From Candidatus Martarchaeota archaeon (GTDB lineage: Archaea > Micrarchaeota > Micrarchaeia > Micrarchaeales > CABMGC01), in assembly GCA_023485825.1 (NCBI GenBank), contig JAMCZF010000052.1, forward strand, positions 1 to 7,803: 7,803 nucleotides of DNA, in the 5' to 3' direction. A model generated the notes under the pieces. It was not told the origin of the DNA. It worked only from the letters and a program-made list of their open reading frames with translations, and searched no databases. Shown in pieces: positions 1 to 6,431 of the stretch (positions within the stretch are counted from its first letter, which is position 1; each line of letters opens with the position of its first letter). A program made the position numbers and the translations under genes.

Positions 1-63
1 TAAGTCCCCTTTCTTCATTTCTCTCATTATCCATCGAACTTGGCCTAGATTTAGTGTCCTCAT
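1..63 (-). CDS. Possible HTH transposase/integrase, N-terminus only (runs off left edge)
   Basis: From an ATG at 63 this frame reads 21 codons to the window edge and includes LGQVRWIMREMKKGDL. That pattern, a basic, Trp-containing helix followed by KKG(E/D)L, resembles the first helix of the helix-turn-helix in archaeal IS481-like transposases and integrases, which bind the element ends. The resemblance is from memory and covers only about 16 residues, so the family is tentative. The same frame is open back to the stop of the PIN remnant at 172, so a start upstream of 63 is possible. The rest of the gene lies outside the window, and its integrity cannot be judged. Confidence 0.4.
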   Translation of the reverse strand, partial: MRTLNLGQVRWIMREMKKGDL

Positions 64-171
64 AGTGGTCTCTTCGTCGTATACGAATTTATCGTTTACC
101 GAGAGAACCTTATTTCGGGATAATACATACAAAAAGATTACTTTCCAATACTCTTGTCGTTGTAATGTCGT

Positions 172-510
172 CTAATCAACAAGTTTGATCAGGTTCCTTG
201 TGATAAAGACTCCAACAAACTTCTGCATCATGAAGTGCTTGTCATCGTTATATATGCCCTCATTTTCTATGGCCAACGCCAGTGCAATGAACTTTGTGTC
301 ATCCTTGTCTATTCCGTCCATAATGCCCCCAGCTTTAGGCAACGTCTCTACAATGACTATGTCCTCGACTACTTCTATCCTCTCGAACATCAGTGAAAGA
401 ACTCTAGCAAACTCTTCTTCACTAATATCCGCGCTCTCTCTCCCAGGATTTCTGCTATACTTGCCTATCTCGTTAAGCGCCCCACTTATCAGATATCTTA
501 TGTCTGTTTC
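172..510 (-). pseudogene. PIN-domain ribonuclease, N-terminally truncated
   Basis: The open frame gives 112 residues after an in-frame TAA at 511-513. If translated at all it could start at the ATG at 390, giving 72 residues. Features typical of the second half of archaeal PIN domains are visible: a mid-domain acidic residue in ALNEI, the SEEEF...FERIEVVE stretch, the DGIDKDDTKFIALALA block with its catalytic aspartates, the NDDKHF block, and a C-terminal FITRNLIKL like the usual 'YTTKELL'. PIN proteins are metal-dependent RNases, often toxins of VapBC pairs. The first quarter, which carries the first catalytic Asp in a strand like VLDTN, is absent. The sequence immediately upstream has stops and no PIN-like start, so three of four acidic positions remain and the enzyme should be inactive. 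No antitoxin gene is seen beside it. The DNA is AT-richer than the operons to the right. I am fairly sure of the family and less sure it is dead rather than frameshifted. Confidence 0.6.
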
Positions 511-513
511 TTA

Positions 514-600
514 ACCGCGGCGCCCGACGAAGATCTCCCTGCGCGCCTCAAAATTTTGGGGAAGAGGAATTTCAACAAATCAAAAGCAGTCGAATCTCAA
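514..600 (-). pseudogene. Short AAA-ATPase-like remnant
   Basis: In the same reading frame as the PIN remnant, between two stops, the translation contains RFDCF, a stop, then FVEIPLPQNFEARREIF. In Cdc48/FtsH-type AAA ATPases the end of the ATPase core reads like GRFDRF(V/I)E(I/V)PLPDFEAR(R/L)EIF, which contains the arginine finger and sensor region. The match covers about 25 residues and is broken by an internal stop. No Walker A or Walker B motif was found upstream in the 180 nt to the next gene, so this can only be a scrap. Chance similarity cannot be excluded. Confidence 0.25.
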
Positions 601-740
601 AAGCTGGCTTCGCATTGCGCTAGCCCAAAATCAATGTTAGATTGCTGTACTTTTCGTCTTGCTGTTTTTATCATTTTAAGGATAAGCTGTTGCTGTATCT
701 TAAAACTGAAATTCCTTCTTCGCACTATAGTATGCACCAA

Positions 741-757
741 CTGGTATAAATATCCAG
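741..757. promoter_or_regulatory. TATA-like element inside a CTGG/CCAG inverted repeat
   Basis: The sequence CTGGTATAAATATCCAG has a TATA-box core (TATAAATA, 745-752) flanked by inverted CTGG and CCAG arms. On the minus strand it could start transcription about 25 nt downstream, towards the AAA/PIN debris. A second TATA-like run (TTTTATAAG) lies at about 767-775. The arrangement resembles an operator over a TATA box, but the arms are only 4 bp, and no intact gene follows. The 514-780 interval otherwise holds only short open stretches, such as a 25-codon minus-strand ORF at 597-674 without recognisable similarity. Confidence 0.25.
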
Positions 758-780
758 CACCCAAAGTTTTATAAGCAAAC

Positions 781-3111
781 TCATGTCGTCGTGTCGTTCG
801 CGTACGTGAAGCTCATGTTGTAAATCCCGAAGTTGAAGTACGGGTATTGCGCATAGCCCGGATTCAGCCGCTCAAGGGACGAACCAGGCTCCCGGAAGAC
901 CAGCGCATTGAGCCCCCGCGTCGCATTGATGCGGATTGAGAACGCCTGCCTTGAGGCCGTGATGTTGGTTGCGTTAATGAACCCAACCTGCCTGCCATTA
1001 TCCATTACCGAGACATTCGCATGGCTGTAATAAGACAGCGCATCGGTCCGCATGACCATGACGCCGCTCTTCGGGGCTACAAGATAGATCCCGCGAGGGT
1101 TGCTGCCCCACCACATAGTTGCGAACACAGAGTTGCACTGCTGCGCGCAGAACGCGTAGCCCGGCGTCCAGTTGCCCACTATATACGCGACAATGTCCTT
1201 GCCTGCATGGCTCTTTATGGCATCGGCCGTCTGGAATATCGTGACGTTCGAGTCCCTGTAAGGGTACTGGCCGAAGACGCTCTCCATGTAATTCACAAGG
1301 CTTACAGAGTCGTTGGGCCTGAACGCGCTGTTCGACATGGACACTATGCCGATCTTGTACTCGCCGAGCCAGAAAATCGTCAGATTGCTGTAGTTCTCGT
1401 TTATTGGGTACGGGTACTCGAATCCCTGCCGGCCTTCCAGGTAGGTAGTCTGCACTACTAATGGTATGGCCTCAAGCGCATCCTGCTGCGACGAATTTAT
1501 CGCAGCCGGATACCCGCCGACGAGCTGCTTTTCCGCGGCAGCGCTGTACAGCATCGCCAGCCCGGGATAGTCGTAGGAGCCGTTCTCCGCAGGCAATGCA
1601 GGGAGCGATAGCACTGTGAAGTTGCTGGAGAAGCCGGCGAGCTGGTAGAACCCCGACGGCACTGTTGCGTTTGTGATATCGCCTCTGGCAGATGACGCTG
1701 ACAACGGCATGCCGTTGTACTCTATCAGCACAAGAAGCGATAGCGCAACGGCGAGTGCAAGCGCGTTGCCCTTGGGGCCTCTGGAGCTCAGCAGGGCGTC
1801 AACGCCGAACGCGGCGAGCACGGCAAGCGCCATCTCCGCGACGAAATCAAATGCCCCCGGCTGATCCACGGAATTGATGACGGGAACTCCGCTGTACAGC
1901 AGGTACGGCATCGGGAATCCGGAAGCGTTTGCGTATTGGGAATCGCCGCTTACGTTGACAGGTCCTGACGGAATCCCCTGACGCGTGCCGACAAGCTGCA
2001 GTACCGGGCCAAGGGCGAGCACCGCAAATACTGCCAGAACGGCAAGCCAGTACGCCATGCGCGCGCGTTCCTTCCTGCGCGCGCGGAAGGCCCCCACGAT
2101 GGCAAGGGCCAGCGCCGCATACCCGAGGTACGAGACCTTCTGCCCGGCGGCGGAGGTGGTTGCTGTGCCTGCGTAGTTAAGGCCGTAGGTCTCGTTGTAA
2201 TATCCTGCCGAGGCTTTGCTGAACAGGCCATTGTCGAAGCCCGGCAGGAAGAATGATGCAACGGTGTCGCTGTAGAGCATTTCACGCGCAATGCCTCCTG
2301 GCCCTTGTTGCTGCGCAGCCTGGCCAGGCGCCGCCGCCATCAATGCGAGGAGCGGCGCGCTCAACGCAAGTGCGACTACCGCCATCAGAGCAACGGCGCT
2401 GAGCGCCCTCCGGTCAATGCTGCCGATTTCAAGTACGGCGATGATCAAAAAACTGACGACAGCAAAGAAGAGCATCATCGCGCCCTGTTGAACGCCGCCG
2501 AAGAATGTAAGCAGGAAGAACGCTGCGCCGGCGAGAACGCTATTCCGGTATTTGTTCCGCGCCTCCCTCACCGCCATGAGGAACAGCAGCGCGAACAGAG
2601 GCATGAATTCCACGCTCGCCCACCGCAGGCCTGTGTAAGACTGCGCGATGTGGACGGGGGCGAAGGCGAAAATCAGGCCGGCGACAAACGCGGCATACCT
2701 GTTTTTGACAATGTATGCGGCGAGCATGTACATGAAGAGCCCTGAAAGCGCAAACCCGAGGAAGAGGAGAACATTGTAAGCGAGCGCAAGGCTAACCTGC
2801 TGCAGTGGCCATGTGAGCATGGCAGCAACAGGCGCGATGCCCTGCCGTGCAAGGTTCGCCCCTATGGGATACAGAATGAAATTGCTGAAGTAGGGGTTCT
2901 GGTGCAGCACGAAGGTCGCGTAATCGACCCACCAGAGGCCCCACGCTCCCTGGTACGAGACCCCGGCACTGTTCGGCAGTATTTGCGGCGCATCTTGTGT
3001 TATGCCCCAGAACATCACCAACGCAATTGCAAGGTAGATTGCGAAGGGCAGTCCATATTCAACGGTCTTTTTCCCAAAACTGCCGGCGATGCGCTGGACT
3101 TCATGCGACAT
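781..3111 (-). CDS. Polytopic membrane protein, GT-C glycosyltransferase-like, with sequon-rich extracytoplasmic domain
   Basis: From the ATG at 3111 the product is 776 residues. A short cytoplasmic head is followed by about ten to twelve membrane segments (roughly 20-38, 93-131, 138-157, 163-183, 191-229, 236-262, 325-342, 352-373, 419-441, 447-465) and then an extracytoplasmic tail of about 310 residues. The first outer loop contains WWVDYATFVLH and NFILYPIGANL (about 60-87). An acidic residue near aromatic residues followed by a YPxGxxL motif is typical of large GT-C fold membrane proteins that transfer sugars from lipid carriers. Asp63 is the candidate catalytic residue. I count about 18 Asn-X-Ser/Thr sequons, almost all in outer loops or the tail, implying heavy N-glycosylation. 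The tail has only two cysteines (CAQQC, 655-659), a possible disulfide. The frame is open back to 3375, but that part runs through the IS605 right end and the TnpB fragment in another frame and looks non-native. The true start is uncertain (3111, 3150, or lost). Substrate unknown; a YfhO-like or other membrane protein is an alternative. Confidence 0.65.
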   Translation of the reverse strand: MSHEVQRIAGSFGKKTVEYGLPFAIYLAIALVMFWGITQDAPQILPNSAGVSYQGAWGLWWVDYATFVLHQNPYFSNFILYPIGANLARQGIAPVAAMLTWPLQQVSLALAYNVLLFLGFALSGLFMYMLAAYIVKNRYAAFVAGLIFAFAPVHIAQSYTGLRWASVEFMPLFALLFLMAVREARNKYRNSVLAGAAFFLLTFFGGVQQGAMMLFFAVVSFLIIAVLEIGSIDRRALSAVALMAVVALALSAPLLALMAAAPGQAAQQQGPGGIAREMLYSDTVASFFLPGFDNGLFSKASAGYYNETYGLNYAGTATTSAAGQKVSYLGYAALALAIVGAFRARRKERARMAYWLAVLAVFAVLALGPVLQLVGTRQGIPSGPVNVSGDSQYANASGFPMPYLLYSGVPVINSVDQPGAFDFVAEMALAVLAAFGVDALLSSRGPKGNALALAVALSLLVLIEYNGMPLSASSARGDITNATVPSGFYQLAGFSSNFTVLSLPALPAENGSYDYPGLAMLYSAAAEKQLVGGYPAAINSSQQDALEAIPLVVQTTYLEGRQGFEYPYPINENYSNLTIFWLGEYKIGIVSMSNSAFRPNDSVSLVNYMESVFGQYPYRDSNVTIFQTADAIKSHAGKDIVAYIVGNWTPGYAFCAQQCNSVFATMWWGSNPRGIYLVAPKSGVMVMRTDALSYYSHANVSVMDNGRQVGFINATNITASRQAFSIRINATRGLNALVFREPGSSLERLNPGYAQYPYFNFGIYNMSFTYANDTTT

Positions 3112-3139
3112 CCCCCCACAACTAAAACCTGTGGGCTTC
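3107..3139 (-). repeat. IS605-type right-end hairpin (possible omega-RNA 3' scaffold)
   Basis: Read on the minus strand, CCCACA (3135-3130) and TGTGGG (3120-3115) form a 6-bp stem around a 9-nt loop (GGTTTTAGT). It is preceded by GAAG and followed by GGGATGTC. This is the subterminal hairpin recognised by the TnpA transposase in this family. In TnpB systems the same end forms the 3' scaffold of the guide RNA, with the guide starting just past the element end. Here the bases after GATGTC belong to the membrane-protein coding sequence. The match is by pattern; no partner copy is in the window. Confidence 0.55.
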
Positions 3140-3146
3140 CCCTGCG

Positions 3147-3587
3147 TCATGGATTCCACCCCTTTGGTGCAGAGCATGTTTTCGGTTCCTTGATAACGGC
3201 CCCACATTGAGGCCTTGCATTGCCTCCCTCGTAACTTCCTGCGTGTCCCGCAGCGGCTCCTTTGAGTATGTTTATTGATGCGTTCATGCCCCTGTCCACA
3301 CGCATACCGCGGTTTCCGCAGGCGCATTCTTCTTCCATTGGTGACGTCCCCCTCCTTGTGCCGCAACCGCTGCACATCATTGTTATGTTCCTTGCGGATG
3401 CCTCTGTGACAATCATGCCGGCACTCTCATCTTGTTTATTGTAGAGATTCTTTGGGGGAATCAGCTGCAAGACTGTTTCCGCTCGGAGTTTAGGATCCGG
3501 GCAGAGCCTTAATCTGTGCGACATTGTGGAATCCATGCTATCTGTGTCATTTCTCATGTTTATATGCCTTTTTATGCGCGCTTTCAT
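3147..3587 (-). pseudogene. TnpB (IS605 OrfB) C-terminal remnant with zinc ribbon
   Basis: The open frame is 146 residues; full TnpB proteins are about 350-450. From about residue 50 it follows the TnpB pattern: an AGMIVTEASARNIT stretch (compare 'AG..VVEVDPRNTS'), the zinc-ribbon first pair CSGCG (Cys72, Cys75), a second pair CACG (Cys88, Cys90), the last RuvC segment VDRGMNASINIL with Asp98, and the GHAGSY tail. The second zinc pair is CxC instead of the usual CxxC, which looks like a one-codon loss. The N-terminal RNA/DNA-binding lobe and the first two RuvC acidic motifs are missing, so nuclease activity is not expected. Residues 1-50 are not recognisable. TnpB is normally an RNA-guided nuclease that protects its insertion sequence. 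The frame has no internal stops, which suggests recent truncation or retention of a fragment. Confidence 0.65.
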
Positions 3588-3607
3588 CTCACCAAAGCTA
3601 TAAACAG

Positions 3608-4708
3608 CTACTTGTCGAACGCCAGCGTGACCATGTCCCCGTCCATAAGCCTGTGCTCCCCCCCGACTAGCTGATTGCTGAACTTCACGCTGCGCCCCGA
3701 TACGTAAGCGTGCTTGAGCAAGTTTGCTGTCTTCGAATGCAGTTTCTTGGCTACATCCATGACCGTCGAGTTCTTCCTTATAATGAGCGGCCTCTCCATG
3801 TCGGCAGCGCCGCCCTTCGGCTTAAGATAGATGCGCATTACGTCAAGTCTCGAGAATATCGCCTCCTTAGCGCTTTCCAAGTTTATCCGTTTCGCCGCGC
3901 TTATCTGCACAACAGGCATGCCCGTTGTCTTCTCCAGCTCCTTTGCCATAGTCGACGCGTAGTCCCTGTCCACTGTATCTATTTTGTTGAGGAGGGTTAT
4001 CGCGCTTACATATGTTATGTTGTTGTCCAGCGCGTCTGACAGGTCATCGAGCGTGGCATTCTGATAGAAGACGACATACGCATTGTACATCTTCGCCTCG
4101 CCAAGGAGGCTCACTATGTCCTGTTTTGCCGGTACCTTGTGGCCGTTGGCCTCTATGTCTATGCCGCCTGCCTTCCTTCTTTCTAGCCTTATCCTTGGCG
4201 GTTCGGAGTTTACGCGTATGTCAAGCGTGAATAACTCGTCTATGAGCTTGTAAAGCTGAGATGGATTATTCACGTCGACCACGAACGCTATAATATCTGC
4301 AATGCGTATCACGCTCACTATCTTTCTCCCGCCTCCCTTGCCGATGCTCGCGCCCTCGATGAGGCCTGGTATGTCAAGGATCTGTATCTTGGCGCCGTTG
4401 TACTCCAACATGCCAGGTATCACTGTCAGGGTGGTGAATGCATAATCCGCAATCCTTGACTCCGCATTTGTGATGTCTCCGAGAAATGACGACTTTCCGG
4501 CATTCGGGAATCCGACGAGCGCGACAGTGGCATCGCCCGTCTTCCTTACGGCAAAGCCTACGCCTGTGCTCCCCTTCTTTTCGCTGAGCTCCCTCCGTAT
4601 CTTCGCAATCTTCTTGCGCAGTATGCCAAGGTGCTTGTTCGTCGCCTTGTTGTACTTCGTCTTTGAATACTCGGTGCGCAGCTCCTGATGCTTTTCTTCT
4701 AGTGTCAT
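3608..4708 (-). CDS. DRG-family GTPase (Obg/HflX superfamily, TGS domain)
   Basis: This is a 366-residue GTPase of the DRG family, a ribosome-associated TRAFAC-class group conserved in archaea and eukaryotes. It has a basic, helical N-terminus (1-50), the P-loop GFPNAGKSS (66-74), switch-I segment TTLTVIPG (92-99), G3 DIPG (112-115) followed by LIEGA and a Gly/Lys-rich switch II (GKGGGRK), G4 NKID (241-244) and G5 SAA (270-272). An insert typical of DRG proteins lies between G3 and G4. The C-terminal 60 residues (about 307-364) form the TGS domain, ending GDMVTLAF. All GTP-binding motifs are intact and the length is normal for the family. The ATG overlaps the TGA of the upstream gene by 4 nt (ATGA), implying translational coupling in the srp54 operon. 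Archaeal DRG proteins are thought to act in translation; the exact role here is inferred from family knowledge. Confidence 0.93.
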   Translation of the reverse strand: MTLEEKHQELRTEYSKTKYNKATNKHLGILRKKIAKIRRELSEKKGSTGVGFAVRKTGDATVALVGFPNAGKSSFLGDITNAESRIADYAFTTLTVIPGMLEYNGAKIQILDIPGLIEGASIGKGGGRKIVSVIRIADIIAFVVDVNNPSQLYKLIDELFTLDIRVNSEPPRIRLERRKAGGIDIEANGHKVPAKQDIVSLLGEAKMYNAYVVFYQNATLDDLSDALDNNITYVSAITLLNKIDTVDRDYASTMAKELEKTTGMPVVQISAAKRINLESAKEAIFSRLDVMRIYLKPKGGAADMERPLIIRKNSTVMDVAKKLHSKTANLLKHAYVSGRSVKFSNQLVGGEHRLMDGDMVTLAFDK

Positions 4709-5070
4709 CGCAAAGATATGGCAGGTGATGTCTGCGGCCTACTCCCGGGCCCTATCCCGGGGCTTCCCTCCGACGCCTCTGAGGTATGTTCCCGGCTCAC
4801 CGAGAATGCATACGGCGCCTGCTGCGCAGTAGCTGCACTTCTCTCCCTCCTCGCGCTCCCCGCAGGCCCCGCGGCAGCGCCAAGCGCGACTGACTTGTGT
4901 CCCGCGTCTACGGGTGCGTTTATATCCCTGCCCCACATGAAGCCAGATCCGCAGCAGATGAACGCTCTCCATGAAAGAGGCGTATCAATGGCCCTCTCCG
5001 CCCCGACGCGCCTGTTCCTCCCCTTCAGCAACGATATCCCTCTTTCAAGGCCATTGAGCGCTGCCGACAT
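4705..5070 (-). CDS. Unknown 121-residue protein, coupled between srp54 and the DRG GTPase
   Basis: The ATG at 5070 shares its A with the TGA of srp54 (TGATG), and the stop TGA overlaps the ATG of the DRG gene (ATGA). Tight overlap at both ends is the main reason to accept this frame. Codon choice (AGG, GGG, GCG, ATA) resembles the neighbours. The first 60 residues contain a short amphipathic stretch (LNGLERGISLLKGRNRR), an aromatic/cysteine patch (SWRAFICCGSGFMWGRD, 33-49) and no signal peptide or membrane segment. The second half (about 62-121) is Ala/Ser/Gly/Pro-rich and probably disordered. I do not recognise a family. A competing minus-strand frame (4739-4972) contains CRGAC and KCSYC, which could be a zinc-ribbon-like pattern, so a frameshift between the two frames is possible. 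The context suggests a role in translation or protein targeting, but no function can be assigned. Confidence 0.55.
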   Translation of the reverse strand: MSAALNGLERGISLLKGRNRRVGAERAIDTPLSWRAFICCGSGFMWGRDINAPVDAGHKSVALGAAAGPAGSARRERSAATAQQAPYAFSVSREHTSEASEGSPGIGPGSRPQTSPAISLR

Positions 5071-6374
5071 CAACTCATCTTCATGAACTTCGACAGGTTC
5101 TTCCTGACGTTCCTGTCGTTCTTGAACATCTCGTACATCTTCTTCATCTTGTTGAAGTCGCTCATGAGCATGCGGACATCGCGCTCGCTCGTTCCGCTTC
5201 CCTTCGCTATCCTCGCTACGCGCCCGTGCTCCTTGAGCAGCATGCCCTCGCGCCTCTCGGCCAACGTCATGGATCCTATTATCGCCTTGTACTTGGCCAG
5301 CTTGCCCTCCCCTTGCTCGACAACGTTCTTCGGGACGTCCTGCATGCCCATCATGCCTAGCATGTTCTTCATCGGCCCCATCTTCTGCATGGCCTTGAGT
5401 TGGCTGTAGAATGTGTCATAACTCAACTTCTCCACGTTCATCTCTTCGGGGTTGACCTTCGCCTCCTTTATGGCCTCGTTCACGCTCCTGACAAGGGATT
5501 CTATGTCAGGAATGCCGAGCAGCCTGCCCACGAACTTCTCCGAATTGTAGAGCTCCACAGCGTTCATCTTTTCTCCCGTGCCTATGAAGGTCACGCGCGC
5601 ATTAGCCGCGCTCACTGCGCTCAGCGCTCCGCCCCCCCTGCCGGAGCCGTCCATTTTCGTGACTATCACGCCGTCAATACCTATCGCGTCATTGAACTGG
5701 GCCGCCTGCTTCCCTGCAACCTGTCCTGTATCGGCGTTTATGACGAGGAATTTCTCATCGGGCCTGAACTCATGCGCTATCTCCTTGAGCTCATGCACGA
5801 GCTGCTCGTCGAATGCGCTTCTCCCGCTCGAATCGCAGATTATAACCTTCCTGTCCTTCAGCGCCTTCAGGCCTTCGCGCACTATCCTCCTCACGTCCTT
5901 CTCGTTCCTCATTCCAAAGAACTGCACGTTGACCTGCTTCGCGAGCGTTTCGAGCTGCTCATAGGCAGCCGGCCTCGAAACGTCGCAGCATATGAGCCCC
6001 GCGCCGAGCCCCCTGTCCTGGTAGAACTTCGCAAGCTTTCCGGCCATTGTGGTCTTTCCTGCGCCGTACATTCCAGCAAGGAGCACCCGCTTGGGCTTTA
6101 TATCGGGCTCGTAGCTCTTTCCCATGAGCTTCACGAGCTCCTCATAAACCATGTTGGTTATGTAATCCTTCGGAGCGACGCCATCCGGCAGTTTCTCCCT
6201 CGTAGCCGCTTCCTCTATCCTCTTGGTAAATGCGGCGACAAGAGCTATGTCAACGTCCGCGCTTATCATAGCGCGCTGCAGCTCCTTGTCGAACTCGCGT
6301 ATGGTCCTCAGGTCTATGATTGTCGCTCCCCTGAGTTTCGCAATCGCCTTCCTAAGCCCCTCTCCAAGATCCAT
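5070..6374 (-). CDS. srp54: Signal recognition particle GTPase SRP54
   Basis: This 434-residue SRP54 binds SRP RNA and signal sequences of nascent chains and docks with the receptor FtsY by reciprocal GTP hydrolysis. The helical N domain (1-90) is followed by the G domain with P-loop GMYGAGKTT (101-109; usually GLQGSGKTT), DVSRPAAYEQL (131-141; usually DxYRPAA), G3 DSSGR (181-185; usually DTAGR), DTGQVAGKQA (215-224), G4 TKMDG (239-243), the GGGALSA turn and GTGEK (265-269). The methionine-rich M domain (about 320-430) carries MGPMKNMLGMMGM and the RNA-binding RVARIAKGSGTS segment (385-397). Length and domain order are normal and catalytic lysine and aspartates are kept, but several usually invariant positions are changed. 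The start at 6374 fits a TATA box 22 nt upstream and a nearly leaderless mRNA. It is the first gene of an operon with the 121-residue gene and the DRG GTPase. Confidence 0.97.
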   Translation of the reverse strand: MDLGEGLRKAIAKLRGATIIDLRTIREFDKELQRAMISADVDIALVAAFTKRIEEAATREKLPDGVAPKDYITNMVYEELVKLMGKSYEPDIKPKRVLLAGMYGAGKTTMAGKLAKFYQDRGLGAGLICCDVSRPAAYEQLETLAKQVNVQFFGMRNEKDVRRIVREGLKALKDRKVIICDSSGRSAFDEQLVHELKEIAHEFRPDEKFLVINADTGQVAGKQAAQFNDAIGIDGVIVTKMDGSGRGGGALSAVSAANARVTFIGTGEKMNAVELYNSEKFVGRLLGIPDIESLVRSVNEAIKEAKVNPEEMNVEKLSYDTFYSQLKAMQKMGPMKNMLGMMGMQDVPKNVVEQGEGKLAKYKAIIGSMTLAERREGMLLKEHGRVARIAKGSGTSERDVRMLMSDFNKMKKMYEMFKNDRNVRKNLSKFMKMS

Positions 6375-6391
6375 TCCTTCACAATAATAAG

Positions 6392-6400
6392 TATTTTATA
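6392..6400 (-). promoter_or_regulatory. TATA box of the srp54 operon
   Basis: TATAAAATA on the minus strand has its centre about 22 nt upstream of the srp54 ATG (6374). With the archaeal TATA-to-start distance of about 25 nt, transcription would begin at or within a few bases of the ATG, so the mRNA would be essentially leaderless. No Shine-Dalgarno site is usefully spaced (GAAGGA touches the ATG). The 57-nt gap to the divergent tRNA is AT-rich. TTATA at 6403-6407 is the best plus-strand TATA candidate for the tRNA, though weak. Confidence 0.6.
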
Positions 6401-6431
6401 GCTTATACGCATAACACATATTTAAAATAAA

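Larger units (their letters stand above)
3107..3587 (-). mobile_element. Decayed IS200/IS605-family insertion (tnpB remnant plus right end)
   Basis: A TnpB C-terminal fragment ends at 3147. Immediately beyond it is a sequence beginning GAAGCCCAC, then TTTTAG, then GTGGG and GGATGTC, which is the usual order at the right end of IS200/IS605-type elements. No tnpA gene is present and most of tnpB is missing, so the element cannot move by itself. The left boundary is not visible; 3587 is simply the start of the open frame. The insertion lies between the stop of the DRG GTPase gene (3608) and the start of the membrane-protein gene (3111), which fits a once-mobile element inserted in the intergenic space. 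Confidence 0.6.

Noticed and set aside
185..514. 109-codon plus-strand open frame
   Set aside because: It lies opposite the PIN remnant, whose conserved blocks are on the minus strand, and its Ser/Leu/Met-rich product has no recognisable features.
3112..3375. N-terminal extension of the membrane-protein frame up to an ATG at 3375
   Set aside because: The extra residues are Arg/Gly/Cys-rich, lack the hydrophobic character of the gene, and overlap the TnpB remnant and IS605 end in another frame, so the extension is a chance open frame.
4739..4972. Minus-strand frame with CRGAC and KCSYC, a possible zinc ribbon
   Set aside because: The spacing of the cysteines does not match a known ribbon and the frame has no start linked to the operon. 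The overlapping 121-residue frame is better supported by stop/start overlaps at both ends. It remains a possible frameshift partner.
4718..5086. 122-codon plus-strand open frame opposite the unknown operon gene
   Set aside because: It has no promoter and conflicts with the coupled minus-strand gene arrangement; its Ala/Leu/Pro composition follows from the opposite strand.
5400..6401. 333-codon plus-strand open frame opposite srp54
   Set aside because: It is the antisense shadow of a clear SRP54 gene. The His/Leu/Arg-rich composition and lack of any motif fit a shadow.
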